Shown here: positions 47,901-61,500 of the stretch, piece after piece
Position numbering within the stretch: position 1 is the stretch's first letter
How the letters are laid out: the number at the start of each line of letters is the position of its first letter
Assembly (NCBI RefSeq): GCF_026212465.1
Contig: NC_080057.1
Location: 12,205,879-12,269,878, forward strand
Direction of reading: 5' to 3'
DNA from: Amaranthus tricolor
Taxonomy: Eukaryota > Streptophyta > Magnoliopsida > Caryophyllales > Amaranthaceae
DNA: 64,000 nt
Made by a program: the position numbers and the translations under genes
The notes under the pieces: model-generated
What the model saw: the letters and a program-made list of their open reading frames with translations, nothing else
Databases searched by the model: none
What the model was told of the DNA's origin: nothing

Positions 47901-50900
47901 TTTTAAACTTTTTTGGCACTTTCGCGCATAAAGTAGCTTAAACTTGGTTTTTTTGCACGAAACTTGGCACACAACACTATTTGGTATATATCATTGTGTT
48001 GAAGTGGTTAGAATAGAAAATCTTACTAATATGCTAGAAAATTACATGCTAAGTTGCGATTTTATGGGTTTTTAAGCTTTTTTGGCACTTTTGCGCTTAA
48101 AGTAGATCAAACTTGGTTTGTTATGCACGAAACTTGGCACACAACACTATTTGGTGGTATATTATTGTTTTAAAGTGGTTAGAATTGAAAAACATACTCA
48201 TATGCTATAAATTACGTGCTAAGTTGCGATTTTATGGGTTTTAAGGTTTTTTGGAACTTTCGCGGATAAAGTAGCTAAAACTTGGTATGTTTTGCACGAA
48301 ACTTGGCACACAACACTATTTTGTATATATCATTATGTTGAAGAGGTTAGAATTGAAAATCATACTCATATGCTAGAAATTACGTGCCAAGTTGCGCTTT
48401 TGTGAGTTTTAATGTTTTTTTGGCACTTTCGCACATCAAGTAGATCAAAGTTGGATTTTTTTGCACAAAAATTTGGCGCACAAAACTATTTGGTATATAT
48501 TATTGTGTTGAAGTGGTTAGAATTTAAAATCCTAGTCATATGCTAGAACTTACGTGTTAAGTTGCGATTTTTTGGGTTTTTTAGCTTTTTGGGCACATTT
48601 GTGCATAAAATAGTTCAAACTTAGTTTGTTTTGCAGGAAACTTGGCACACAACTCTATTTGGAATATATTATTGTGTTGAAGTGGTTATAATTGAAAATC
48701 ATGGTCATATGATAGAAATTACGTGTTAAGATGCGATTTTATGGGTTTTTAAACTTTTTTGGCACTTTCGCGCTTAAAGTAGATCAAACTTGGTTTGTTT
48801 TTCACGAAACTTGGCACACAACACTATTTGGTATATATCATTTTGTTGCAGTGGTTAGAATTGAAACTTATACTCATATGCTAGAAATTACCTGCCAAGT
48901 TGCGCTTTTGTGAGTTTTAATGCTTTTTTGGCACTTTCGCACATACAGTAGAGCAAACTTGGATTGTTTTGCACGAAACTTGGCACACAACACTATATGG
49001 TATAGATTGTTGTGTTAAAGCGGTTAGAATTGAAAATCATAGTCATATGCTAGAACTTACATGTTAAGTTGCGATTTTATGGGTTTTTAAGCTTTTTTTG
49101 TACTTTTGCGCATAAAGTATCTCAAACTTGGTGTGTCTTGCACGAAACTTGGCACACAACACTATTTGGTATATAATATTGTGTTGAAGTGGTTAGAATT
49201 CAAAATCATATTCGTATTCTATAAATTACGTGCTAAGTTGCGATTTTATAGGTTTTTAAGCTTTTTTGGCACATTCGCGCTTAAAGTAGCTCAAACTTTG
49301 TTTGTTTTGCACGAAACTTGGCACACAACACTATTTGGTATATATTATTGTGTTGAAGTGGTTGGAATTGCAAATCATAGTCATATGCTATAAATTACGT
49401 GCTAAGTTGCGATTTTATGGGTTTTTATGCTTTTTTGGCAATTTTGCGCATAAAGTAGATCAAACTTGGTTTGTTTTGCACAAAACATTGCACACAAAAC
49501 TATTTGGTATATATTATCGTGTTGAATTGGTTATAATTTAAAATCCTAGTCATATGTTCGAAATTACGTGTTAAGTTGCACTTTTTTGGGTTTTTAAGCT
49601 TTTTGGGCACATTCGCGCATAAAGTAGGTCTAACTTAGTTTGTTTTGCACGAAACTTGGCACACAACACTATATGGTATAGATTATTATGTTAAAGCGAT
49701 TAGAATTGAAAATCATAGTCATATGCTAGAAATTACGTGTTATGTTGCGATTTTATAGGTTTTAAACTTTTTTGACACTTTCGCGCATAAAGTAGCAAAC
49801 TTGGTTTGTTTTGCACGAAACTTGGCACACAACACTATTTGGTATATATCATTATTTTGAAGTGGTTAGCATTGAAAATCATATTAATATGCTAGATATT
49901 ACGTGCAAAGTTGCGATTTTATGGGTTTTTTAAGCTTTTTTGGCACTTTCGCGCTTAAAGTAGATCAAACTTGGTTTGTTTTGCACGAAACTTGGCACAC
50001 AACACTATTTGCTGTATATTATTGTGTTGAAGTGGTTAGAATTGAAAAACATACTCCTACGCTATAAATTACGTGCTATGTTGAGATTTTATGGGTTTTT
50101 AAGCTTTTTTGGCACTTTCGCGGATATAGTAGCTCAAACTTGGTATGTTTTGCACGAAGCTTGGCACACAACACTATTTTGTATATATAATTTTGTTGAA
50201 GTGGTTAGCATTTAAAATCATACTCATATGCTAGAAATTACGTACCAAGTTGCATTTTTGTGAGTTCTAATGCTTTTTTGGCACTTTCGCACATAAAGTA
50301 GATCAAACTTGGATTGTTTTGCACAAAACTTGGCACACAAAACTATTTGGTATATATTATTGTCTTGAAGTGGTTACAATTTAAAATGCTAGTCATATGC
50401 TAAAAATTACGTGCTAAGTTGCGGTTTTTTGGGTTTTTAAGCTTTTTGGGCACATTTGTGCATAAAATAGCTCAAACTAAGTTTGTTTCGCACGAAACTT
50501 GGCACACAACACTATTTGGAATATATTATTGTGTTGAATTGGTTATAATTGATAATAAGAGTCATATGCTAGAAATTACGTGTTAAGTTGCGATTTTATG
50601 GGTTTTAAACTTTTTTGGCACTTTCGCGCATAAAATAACTCAAACTTGGTTTGTTTTGCACGAAATTTGGCACACAACATTATTCGGTATATATTATTGT
50701 GTTGAAGTGGTTAGAATTGAAAATCATTCTCATATGCTAGAACTTATGTGCTAAATTGCGATTTTATGGGTTTTTAAGCTTTTTTTGCACTTTCGCGTTT
50801 AAAGTTGATCAAACTTGGTTTGTTTTGCACGAAACTTAGCACACAACACAATTTGATATATATTATTGTGTTGAAATGGTTAGAATTAAAAATTATACTC

Positions 50901-52100
50901 ATATGCTATGAATTACGTGCTAAGTTGCGTTTTTATGGGTTTTAAAGCTTTTTTAGCACTTTCGCGCATAAAGTAGCTCAAACTTGGTGTGTTTTGCACG
51001 ACACTTGGCATACAACACTATTTTGGATACATTATTGTGTTGAATTTGAAAATAATACTCATATGCTATAAATTACGTGCTAGGTTTCTATTTTAAGAGT
51101 TTTTAAAGCTTTTTTTGCACTTTCGCGCATAAGGTTGATAAAACTTTGTTTGTTTTGCACGAAAATTGGCACACAAAACTATTTGGTATATATTATTGTG
51201 TTGATTTTGTTAGAATTGAAAATCATAGTCATATGCTAGAAATTACGTGTTAAGTTGCGATTTTGTGGGTTTTTAAACTTTTTTCGCACTTTCGCGCATA
51301 AATTAGATCAAACTTTATTTGTTTTGCATGATACTTGGGACACAACACTATTTCGTATATATTATTTTTTTGAAGTGGTTAGAATTGAAAACCATACTTG
51401 TATGCTATAAATTACGTGCTAAGTTGCGATTTTATGGGTTCTTAAGCTTTTTTGGCACTTTCGCGCATAAAGAAGATCAAACTTGGTTTGTTTTGCACGA
51501 AACATGGCACACAAAACTATTTGATATAATTTATTGTGTTGAAGTGGTTGGAATTGAAAATCATAGTCATATGCAAGAAATTAAGTGTTAAATTGCGATT
51601 TTATGGGTTTTGAAGCTTTTTTGGCACTTTTGCGCATAAAGTAGCTCAAACTTGGTGTGTTTTGTACGAAACATGGCACACAACACTATTTGGTATATAT
51701 TATTGTGTTGAAGTGGTTGGAATTCAAAATCATAGTCATACGCTATAAATTACGTGCTAAGTTACGATTGTATGGGTTTTTAAGCTTGTTTTGCAATTTC
51801 GAGCATAAAGTAGATCAAACTTGGTTTGTATTGCACAAAACTTGGCACACAAAACTATTTGGTATATATTATTGTATTGAAGTGGTTAGAATTTAAAATT
51901 CTACTCATATTCTAGAAATTACGTGTTAAGTTGCGATTTTTTGGTTTTTATGCTTTTTGGGCATCTTCGCGCATAAAGTAGCTCAAACTTAGTTTGTTTT
52001 GCAAGAAACTTGGAACACAAGACTATTTGGAATATATTATAGTGTTGAAGTAGTTAGAATTGAAAATCATAGTCATATGCAAGAAATTACGTGTTATGTT
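47900..52100. repeat. Diverged satellite block, partner of 26.3-28.2 kb
   Basis: Monomer variants at about 48.6-51.6 kb follow the order seen at 26.3-28.2 kb. An example is the TTGCAGTGG monomer (26530 and 48850), followed by the GGAATTGCAAATCATAG monomer (26710 and 49365) and the monomer with AAAACCATACTTGTATGC (27955 and 51390). The offsets grow from about 22.3 to 23.4 kb, so monomers were gained or lost. No gene. Confidence 0.75.
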
Positions 52101-55100
52101 GCGATTTTATGGGTTTTAAACTTTTTAGGCACTTTCGCGGATAAAGTAGCTCAAATTTTGTTTGTTTTGCACGAAACTTGGCACACAACATTATTCGGTA
52201 TATTTTATTGTGTTGAAGTGGTAAGAATTGAAAATAATACTCATATACTAGAACTTACTTGCTAAGTTGCGATTTTTTGGGTTTTTATGCTTTTTTCGCA
52301 CTTTCGCGCATAAAGTTGATCAAACTAGGTTTGTTTTCTACAAAACTTAGCACACAACACTAATTGGTATATATTATTGTGTTGAAGTGGTTAGAATTGA
52401 AAATCATACTCATATGCTATAAATTACGTGCTAGGTTTCTTTTTTATGAGTTTGTAAAGACTTTTTGGCACTTTCGCGCATAAAGTAAATCAAACTTTGT
52501 TTGTTTTAGACGAACCTTGGAACACAAAACTATTTGGTAAATATTATTGTGTTGAATTTATTAGAGTTTAAAATCATAGTCATATGCTAGATATTACGTG
52601 TTAAGTTGCGTTTTTATGGGTTTTCAAGCTTTTTTGGCATTTTTTTCGCATAAAGTAGCTCAAATTTGGTTTGTTATGCACGTAACATGGCACACTACAC
52701 CATATAGTATATATTATTGTGTTGAAGCGGTTAGAATTGAAAATCATAGTCATATGCTAGAAATTACATGTTAAGTTGCGATTTTATGGGTTTTTAAGCA
52801 TTTTTGGTCTTTCGCGGGTAAAGTAGCTCAAATTTAGTGTGTTTTGCACGAAACATGGCACACAACACTAGTTGGTATATATTATTGTGTTGAAGTGGTT
52901 GTAATTGAAAATCTTTCTCATATACTAGAACTTACGTGCTAAGTTGCGATTTTATGGGTTTTTAAGCTTTTTAGCACTTTCGCGTTTAAAGTTGATCAAA
53001 CTTGGTTTGTTTTGCACGAAACTTAGCACACAACACTATTTAGTATATATTATTGTGTTGAAGTGGTTAGAATTGAAAATCGTACTCATATGCTATAAAT
53101 TACGTTCTAAGTTGCGATTTTATGGGCTTTAAAGCTTTTTTAGCACTTTCGAGCATAAAGTAGCTCAAACTTGGTGTGTTTTGCACGAAACATGGCACAC
53201 AAAACTATTTGGGATATATTATAGTGTTGAAATTTTAAGAATTGAAAATCATACTCATATGCTATAAATTACGTGCTAGGTTTCTAATTTATGAGTTTTT
53301 CAAGCTTCTTTGGTACTTTCGCGCATAAAGTAAATCAAACTTTGTTTGTTTTGCACGAAACATTGCCACACAAAACTATTTGGTATATATTATTGTGTTG
53401 AATATGTTAGAATTGAAAATCATATTCATATGCTAGAAATTACGTGTTAAGTTGCGATTTTATGGGTTTTTTTTAAACTTTTTTCGCACTTTCACGCATA
53501 AAGTAGATCAAACTTTATTTGTTTTGCATGACACTTGGCACACAACACTATTTGGTATATATTATTTTGTTGAAGTGGTTAGAATTGAAAATCATACTCA
53601 TATGCTATAAATTACGTGCTAAGTTGCGATTTTATGGATTCTAAGCTTTTTTGCACTTTCGCTTATAAAGAAGATCAAACATGGTTTATTTTGCACGAAA
53701 CATGGGACACAAAAATATTTGATATAAATTATTGTGTTGAAGTGGTTGGAAATGAAAATCCTAGTCATATGCAAGGAAATTATGTATTATGTTGCGATTT
53801 TATGGGTTTTGAAGCTTTTTTTGGCACTTTTGCGCATAAAGGAGATCAAACTTGGTTTGTTATGCACGAAACTTGGCACACAACACTATATGGTATATAT
53901 TATTGTGTTGAAGAGATTAGAATTGAAAATCATAGTCACATGCCAGAAATTACGTGTTAAGTTGTTGTTTTATGGGTTTTTAAGCTTTTTTGTACTTTTG
54001 CGCATAAAGTATTTCAAACTTGGTGTGTCTTGCACGAAACCTTGCACACAACACTATTTGGTATATAATATTGTGTTGAGTGGTTAGAATTGAAAATCAT
54101 ATTCATATGCTATAAATTACGTGCTAAGTTGCGATTTTATAGGTTTTTAAGCTTTTTTGGCACATTCGCACATAAAGTAAGCTCAAACTTGGTTTGTTTT
54201 GCACGAAACTTGCACACAACACTATTTGGTATATATTAATGTGTTAAAGTGTGGGAATTGAAAATCATAGTCATATGCTATAAATTACGTGATAAGTTGC
54301 GATTTTATTGGGTTTTTTAGCTTTTTTAGCAATTTCGCGCATAAAGTAGATCAAACTTGGTTTGTTTTGCACAAAACATGGCACACAAAACTATTTGGTA
54401 TATATTATTGTGTTGACTTGATTAGAATTTAAAATCTTAGTCATATGCTAGAAATTACGTGTTAAGTTGCACTTTTTTAGGTTTTTAAGCTTTTTGGGCA
54501 CATTCGCGCATAAAGTAGGTCTAACTTAGTTTGCTTTGCACGAAACTTGGCACACAACATTATATGGTATAGATTATTGTGTTAAAGCGGTTAAAATTTA
54601 AAATCATAGTCATATGGCTAGATATTATGTGTTAACTTGCGATTTTATAGATTTTAAACTTTTTTGGCACTTTCGCACATAAAGTTGCTCAAACATGGTT
54701 TGTTTGCACGAAACTTGGCACACAACACTATTTGGTATATATCATTGTGTTTCAAGTGGTTAGAATAGAAAATCATAATTAAAATGATAGAAATTACGTG
54801 CTAAGTTGCGATTTTATGGGTTTTTTAAGGTTTTTTGGCACTTTTGCGCTTAAAGTAGATCAAACTTGGTTTGTTTTCCACGAAACTTGGCACACAACAC
54901 TATTTGGTGTATATTCTTGTGTTAAAGTGGTTAGAATTGAAAAACATACTCATATGCTATAAATTACGTGCTAAGTTGCGATTTTATGGGTTTTTAAGCT
55001 TTTTTGGCACTTTCGCGGATAAAGTAGCTCAAACCTTGTATGTTTTGCACGAAACATGGCACACAACACTATTTTGTATATATCATTATGTTGAAGTGGT

Positions 55101-55580
55101 TTAGAATTGAAAATCATACTCATATGGTAGAAATTACGTGCCAAGTTGAGCTTTGTGAGTTTTAATGCTTTTTTGGCCCTTTCGCACATACAGTAGATCA
55201 AAGTTGGATTGTTTTGCACAAAACTTGGCACACAAAACTACTTGGTATATATTATTGTGTTGAAGTAGTTAGAATTGAAAATCATAGTCATATGCTACAA
55301 ATTCGTGTTAAGTTGCGATTTATGGGTTTTAAACTTTTAGGCACTTTCGCGGATAAAGTAGCTCAAATTTTGTTTGTTTTGCACGAAACTTGGCACACAA
55401 CATTATTCGGTATATCTTATTGTGTTGAAGTGGTTAGAATTGAAAATAATAGTCATATACTAGAACTTACGTGCTAAGTTGCGATTTTTTGGGTTTTTAT
55501 GCTTTTTTTCGCACTTTCGCGCATAAAGTTGATCAAACTTGGTTTGTTTTCTACGAAACTTAGCACACAACACTAATTGG
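52100..55580. repeat. 19-monomer relative of the 21-mer HOR
   Basis: Follows the 21-mer order (m15, m16, m17, m20, m21, m1 and on through m15). m17 passes directly into the m20 leader near 52616, so m18 and m19 are missing. The distance between equivalent m15 positions (51999 and 55214) is 3215 bp, which is 19 x 169.2. It carries more single-base changes and 1-bp indels than copies 1-4. Confidence 0.85.
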
Positions 55581-58500
55581 TATATATTATTGTGTTGAAG
55601 TGGTTAGAATTGAAATCATACTCATATGCTATAAATTACGTGTTAGGTTTCTATTTTATGAGTTTTTATAGATTTTTTGGCACTTTCGCGCATAAAGAAA
55701 ATCAAACTTTGGTTTGTTTTGCACGAAACTTGGCGCACAAAACTATTTGGTATATATTATTGTGTTGAATTTTTTAGAATTGAAAATCATAGTCATATGC
55801 TAGAAATTACGTGTTAAGTTGCGATTTAATGGGTTTTTACGCTTTTTTGCACTTTCGCAAATAAAGTAGCTCAAACTTGGTGTGTTTTGCACGAAACATG
55901 GCACACAACACTATTTGGTATATATTATTGTGTTGAAGTGGTTGGAATTCAAAATTATAGTCATACGCTATAAATTACGTGCTAAGTTGCGATTGTATGG
56001 GTTTTTAAGCTTTTTTGGCAATTTCGCGCGTAAAGTAGATCAAACTAGGTTTTTTTTGCACAAAACTTGGCACACCAAACTATTTGGTATATATTATTGT
56101 GTTGAAGTGGTTAGAATTGAAAATCATACTCGTATGCTATAAATTACGTGCTAAGTTGCTATTTTTATGGGTTTTTACGCTTTTTTGACACTTTCGGGCA
56201 TAAAAAAGATCAAACTTGGTTTGTTTTGCACGAAACATGGCACACAAATCTATTTGGAATATATTATTGTGTTTAAGTGGTTAGAATTGAAAATCATAGT
56301 CATATGTTAGAAATTCCGTGTTAAGATGCCGTTTTATGGGTTTTGAAGCTTTTTTGGCAATTCGCGCATAAAGTAGATCAAACTTGGTTTGTTTGCACAA
56401 AACTTGGCACACAAAACTTTTTTGCATATATTATTGTGTTGAAGTGGTTAGAATTTAAAATCCTCGTTATGTTCTAGAAAATCCGTGTTAAGTTGCGATT
56501 TTTTGGGATTTTAAGCTTTTTGGGCACATTCGCGAATAAAGTAGCTCAAACTTGGTGTGTTTTGCGATGAATCTTGGCACACAACACTATTTGGGATATA
56601 TTATTATGTTGAAGTGGTTAGAATTGCAAATCATACTCATATGCTATAAATTACGTGCTAGGTTTCTATTTTATGAGATTTTAAAGATTTTTTGGCACCT
56701 TCGCGCATAAAGTAAATCAAACTTTGTTTGTTTTGCACGAAACTTGGCACACAAAACTATTTGGTACATATTATTGTGTTGAATTTATTAGAATTGAAAA
56801 TCATAGTCATATGCTAGAAATTACGTGTTAAGTTGCGATTTTATGGGTTTTTTTAGCTTTTTTTGCACTTACGCAAATAAAGTAGCTCAAACTTGGTGTG
56901 TTTTGCACGAAACATGGCACACAACACTATTTGGTATATATTATTGTGTTGAAGTGGATGGAATTCAAAATCATAGTCATACGCTGGAAATTACGTGCTA
57001 AGTTGCGATTGTATGGGTTTTTTTAGCTTTTTTGGCAATTTCGCACATAAAATAGATCAAACTTGGTTTGTTTTGCACAAAACTTGGCACACAAAACTAT
57101 TTGGCATATATTATTGTGTTGAAGTGGATAGAATTTAAAACCCTCGTCATATTCTAGAAATTACGTGTTAAATTGCGATTTTTTGGCTTTTTAAGCTTTT
57201 TGGGCACATTCACGAATAAAGTAGCTCAAACTTGGTGTGTTTTGCACGAAACTTGGCACACAAAACTATTTGGAATATATTATTTTGTTGAAGCGGTTCG
57301 AATTGAAAATCATAGTCATATGCTAGAAATTACGTGTTAAGTTGCAATTTTATGGTTTTTTGATCTCTTTTTATACTTCCGCCGGTAAAGTAGCTGAAAC
57401 TTAGTGTGTTTTGCACGAAACATGGCGCACAACACCATTTGGTATATATTTTATTGGTTTTTAAGCTTTTTTGGCACTTTCGCGTTTAAAGTTGCTCAAA
57501 CTTGGTTTGTTTTGTACGAAACTTAGCACACAACACTATTTGGTATATATTATTGTGTTGAAGTGGTTAGAATTTAAAATCCTACTCATATCCTAGAAAT
57601 TACGTGTTAAGTTGCGATTTTTTGGTTTTTAAGCTTTTTGGGCACCTTCGCGCATAATGTAGCTCAAACTTAGTTTGTTTTGCAAGAAACATTACACGCA
57701 ACACTGTTTGGAATATATTATAGTGTTAAATTGGTTAGAATTGAAAATCATAGTCATATGCTAGAAATTATGTGTTAAGTTGCGATTTTATAGGTTTTAA
57801 ACTTTTTTGGCACTTTCGCGGATAAAGTAGTTAAAATTTTGTTTGTTTTGCACGAAACATGGCACACAACATTATTCGGTATATATTATTGTGTTGAAGA
57901 GGTTAGAATTGAAAATAATACTCATATACTAGAACTTACGTGCTAATGTTTTGATGCTTTTTTGGCACTTTCGCGCATAAAGTTAATCAAACTGGGTTTG
58001 TTTTGTACAAAACTTTGTTTGTTTTAGACGAAACTTGGAACACAAAACTATTTGGTATATATTATTGTGTTGAATTTATTAGAATTGAAAATCATAGTCA
58101 TATTCTAGAAATTACGTGTTAAGTTGCGTTTTTATGGGTTTTTAAACTCTTTTCGCACTTTCGCGCATAAAGTAGATCAAACTTTGTTTGTTTCGCATGA
58201 AACTTGGCACACAACACTAATTCGTATATATTATTTTTTTGAAGTGGTTAGAATGGAAAATCATACTCGTATGCTATAAATTAAGTGCTAAGTTGTGATT
58301 TTATGGGTTTTTATGCTTTTTTGACACTTCGCGCATAAAAAGATCAAACTTGGTTAGAATTGAAGTGGTTAGAATTGAAAATGATAGTCATATGCTAGAA
58401 ATTACGTGTTAGTTGCGATTATATGGGTTTTCAAGCTTTTTTGGCACTTTTTCGCATAAAGTAGCTAAAACTTGGTTTGTTATGCACGTAACATGGCACA

Positions 58501-61500
58501 CAACACCATATAGTTTATATTATTTTTTTGAAGCGGTTAGAAATGAAAATTATAGTCATATGCTAGAAATTACGCGTTAAGTTTCGATTTTATGGGTTTT
58601 TAAGCATTTTTGGCACTTTCGCGGGTAAAGTAGCTCAAATTTAGTGTGTTTTGCACGAAACATGGCACACAACACTAGTTGGTATATATTATTGTGTTGA
58701 AGTGGTTGGAATTGAAAATCTTTCTCATATACTAGAACTTACGTGCTAAGTTGCGAATTTATGGGTTTAAAGCTTTTTTGTACTTTCGCGTTTAAAGTTG
58801 ATCAAACTTGGTTTGTTTTGCACGAACCTTACCACACAATACTATTTGGTATATATTATTGTGTTGAAGTGGTTAGAATTGAAAATCGTACTCATATGCT
58901 ATAAATTACGTTCTAAGTTGCGATTTTATTGGCTTTAAAGCTTTTTTAGCACTTTCGTGCATAAAGTAGCTCAAACTTGGTTTGTTTTGCACGAAACTTG
59001 GCACACAACACTATTTGGGATATATTATAGTGTTGAAATTTTAAGAATTGAAAATCATACTCATATGCTATAAATTACGTGCTAGGTTTCAATTTAATGA
59101 GTTTTTTAAGCTTCTTTGGTACTTTCACGCATAAAGTAAATCAAACTTTGTTTGTTTTGCACGAAACTTGGCACAAAAAACTATTGTATATATATATTAT
59201 TGTGTTCAATTTGTTAGAATTGAAAATCATAGTCATATGCTAGAAATTACGTGTTTAAGTTTTGATTTTATGGGTTTTTTAACTTTTTTCGCACATTCGC
59301 GCATCAAGTAGATCAAACTTTATTTAATTTAACATAACACTTGGCACACAACACTATTTCGTATATATTATTTTGTTGAAGTGGTTAGAATTAAAAATCA
59401 TACACTCATACGCGCATAAAGAAGATCAAACTTGGTTTGTTTTGCACGAAACATGGCACACAAAACTATTTGATATAAATTATTGTGTTGAAGTGTTTGG
59501 AATTGAAAATCATAGTCATATACAAGAAATTACGTATTAAGTTGCGATTTTATGGTTTTGAAGCTTTTTTAGCACTTTCGCTCATAAAGTAGCTCAAACA
59601 TGGTGTGTTTTGCACGAAACTTGGCACACAACATTATTTGGGATATATTATTGTGTTGACATAGTTAGAATTGAAAATGATACTCATATACTATAAATTA
59701 CGTGCTAAGTTCCTATTTTATGAGTTTTTAAAGCTTTTTTAGCACTTTCGCGTATAAAGTAGATCATACTTTGTTTGTTTTGCACGAAACTTGGCACACA
59801 AAACTATTTGGTATATATTATTGTGTTGAAGTGGTTAAAATGTAAAATCCTAATCATATTCTAGAAATTACGTGTTAAGTTCCGATTTTTTTGGGTTTTT
59901 AAGCTTTTTGGCCACATTCGCGCATAACGTAGCTTAAACTTAGTTTGTTATGCACGAAACTTGGCACACAACACTATTTGGAATATATTATTGTGTTTAA
60001 GTGGTTAGATTTTATAATCATAGTCATATGCTAGAAATTACGTGTTAAGTTGCGATTTTATGGGTTTTTAAGCTTTTTTTTGCACTTTCGCAAATGAAGT
60101 AGCTCAAACTTGGTGTGTTTTGCACGAAACTTGGCACACAACACTATTTCGTATATATTTTAGTGTTGAAGTGGTTGGAATTCAAAATCATAGTCATATG
60201 CTATTATTTACGTGCTAAGTTGCGCTTATATGGGTTTTTAAGCTTTTTTGACAATTTCGCGCATAAAGTAGATCAAACTTGGTCTGATTTGCACAAAACT
60301 TGAAACACAAAAACTATTTGGTACATATTTTTGTGTTGAAATGGTTAGAATTTAAAATCCTAGTCATATTCTAGACATTACGTGTTAAGTTGCAATTTTA
60401 TGTGTTTTAAGCTTCTTTGGCACTTTCGCGATAAAGTAACTCAACTTTTCTTTGTTTTGCACGAAACTATGCACACAACATTATTCGGTATATATTATTG
60501 TGTTGAAGTGGTTAGAATTGAAAATCGTACTCATATACTAGAACTTACGTGCTAAGTTGTGATTTTATGGTTTTTAAGCTTTTTTTGCACTTTCGCGCAT
60601 AAAGTTTATTAAACTTTGTTTGTTTTGCACGAAACTTAGCGCACAACACTATTTGGTATATATTATTGTGTTGAAGTGGTTCGAATTGAAAATCATACTC
60701 ATATGCGTTAAATTACGTGCTAAGTTGCGATTTTATGGGTTTTAAATCTTTTTTAGCACTTTCGCGCATAAAGTACAAATTGTGTATGTTTTGCACGAAA
60801 CTTGGCACACAACACTATTTGGGATATAGTATTGTGTTTAAATGGTTAGAATTGTCATATGCTATAAATTACGTGCTAGGTTTCTATTTTATTAGTTTTT
60901 AAGCTTTTTAGCACTTTCACGCATAAAGTAGATCAAACTTTATTTGTTTTGCACGAAACATGGCACACAAAACTATTTGGTATATATTATTGTGTTGAAT
61001 TTGTTAGAATAGAAAATCATAGTCATATGCTAGAAATTACGTGTTAAGTTGCGATTTTATAGGTTTTTACGCTTTTCTTGCACTTACGCGCATAAAAAAG
61101 ATCAAACTTTGTTTGTTTTGCACGAAACATGGCACACAAATCTATTTGGAATATATTATTGTGTTGAAGTGGTTAGAATTAAAACTCATAGTCATATGAT
61201 ATAAATTACGTGTTAAGTTACGATTTTATGGGTTTGAATGCTTTTTTGGCACTTTTTCTCATAAAGTAGCTCAAACTTGGTTTGTTATGCACGAAACTTG
61301 GCACACAACACTATATAGTATTATTGTGTTGAAGCGGTTATAATTTAAAATCATAGTGATATGCTAGAAATTACGTGTTAAGTTGCGATTTTATTGGTTT
61401 TTAAGCTTTTTTTGCACTTTCGCGCATAAAGTAGCTCAAACTTGGTGTATTTTGCACGAAATTTGGCACACAACTCTATTTGGTTTATATATTGTTGTGT

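Noticed and set aside
53734..54087. A 117-codon open frame in the right array
   Set aside because: Spans about two satellite monomers; the extra length comes from 1-bp indels that join frames. The peptide is the same repeat translation as elsewhere.
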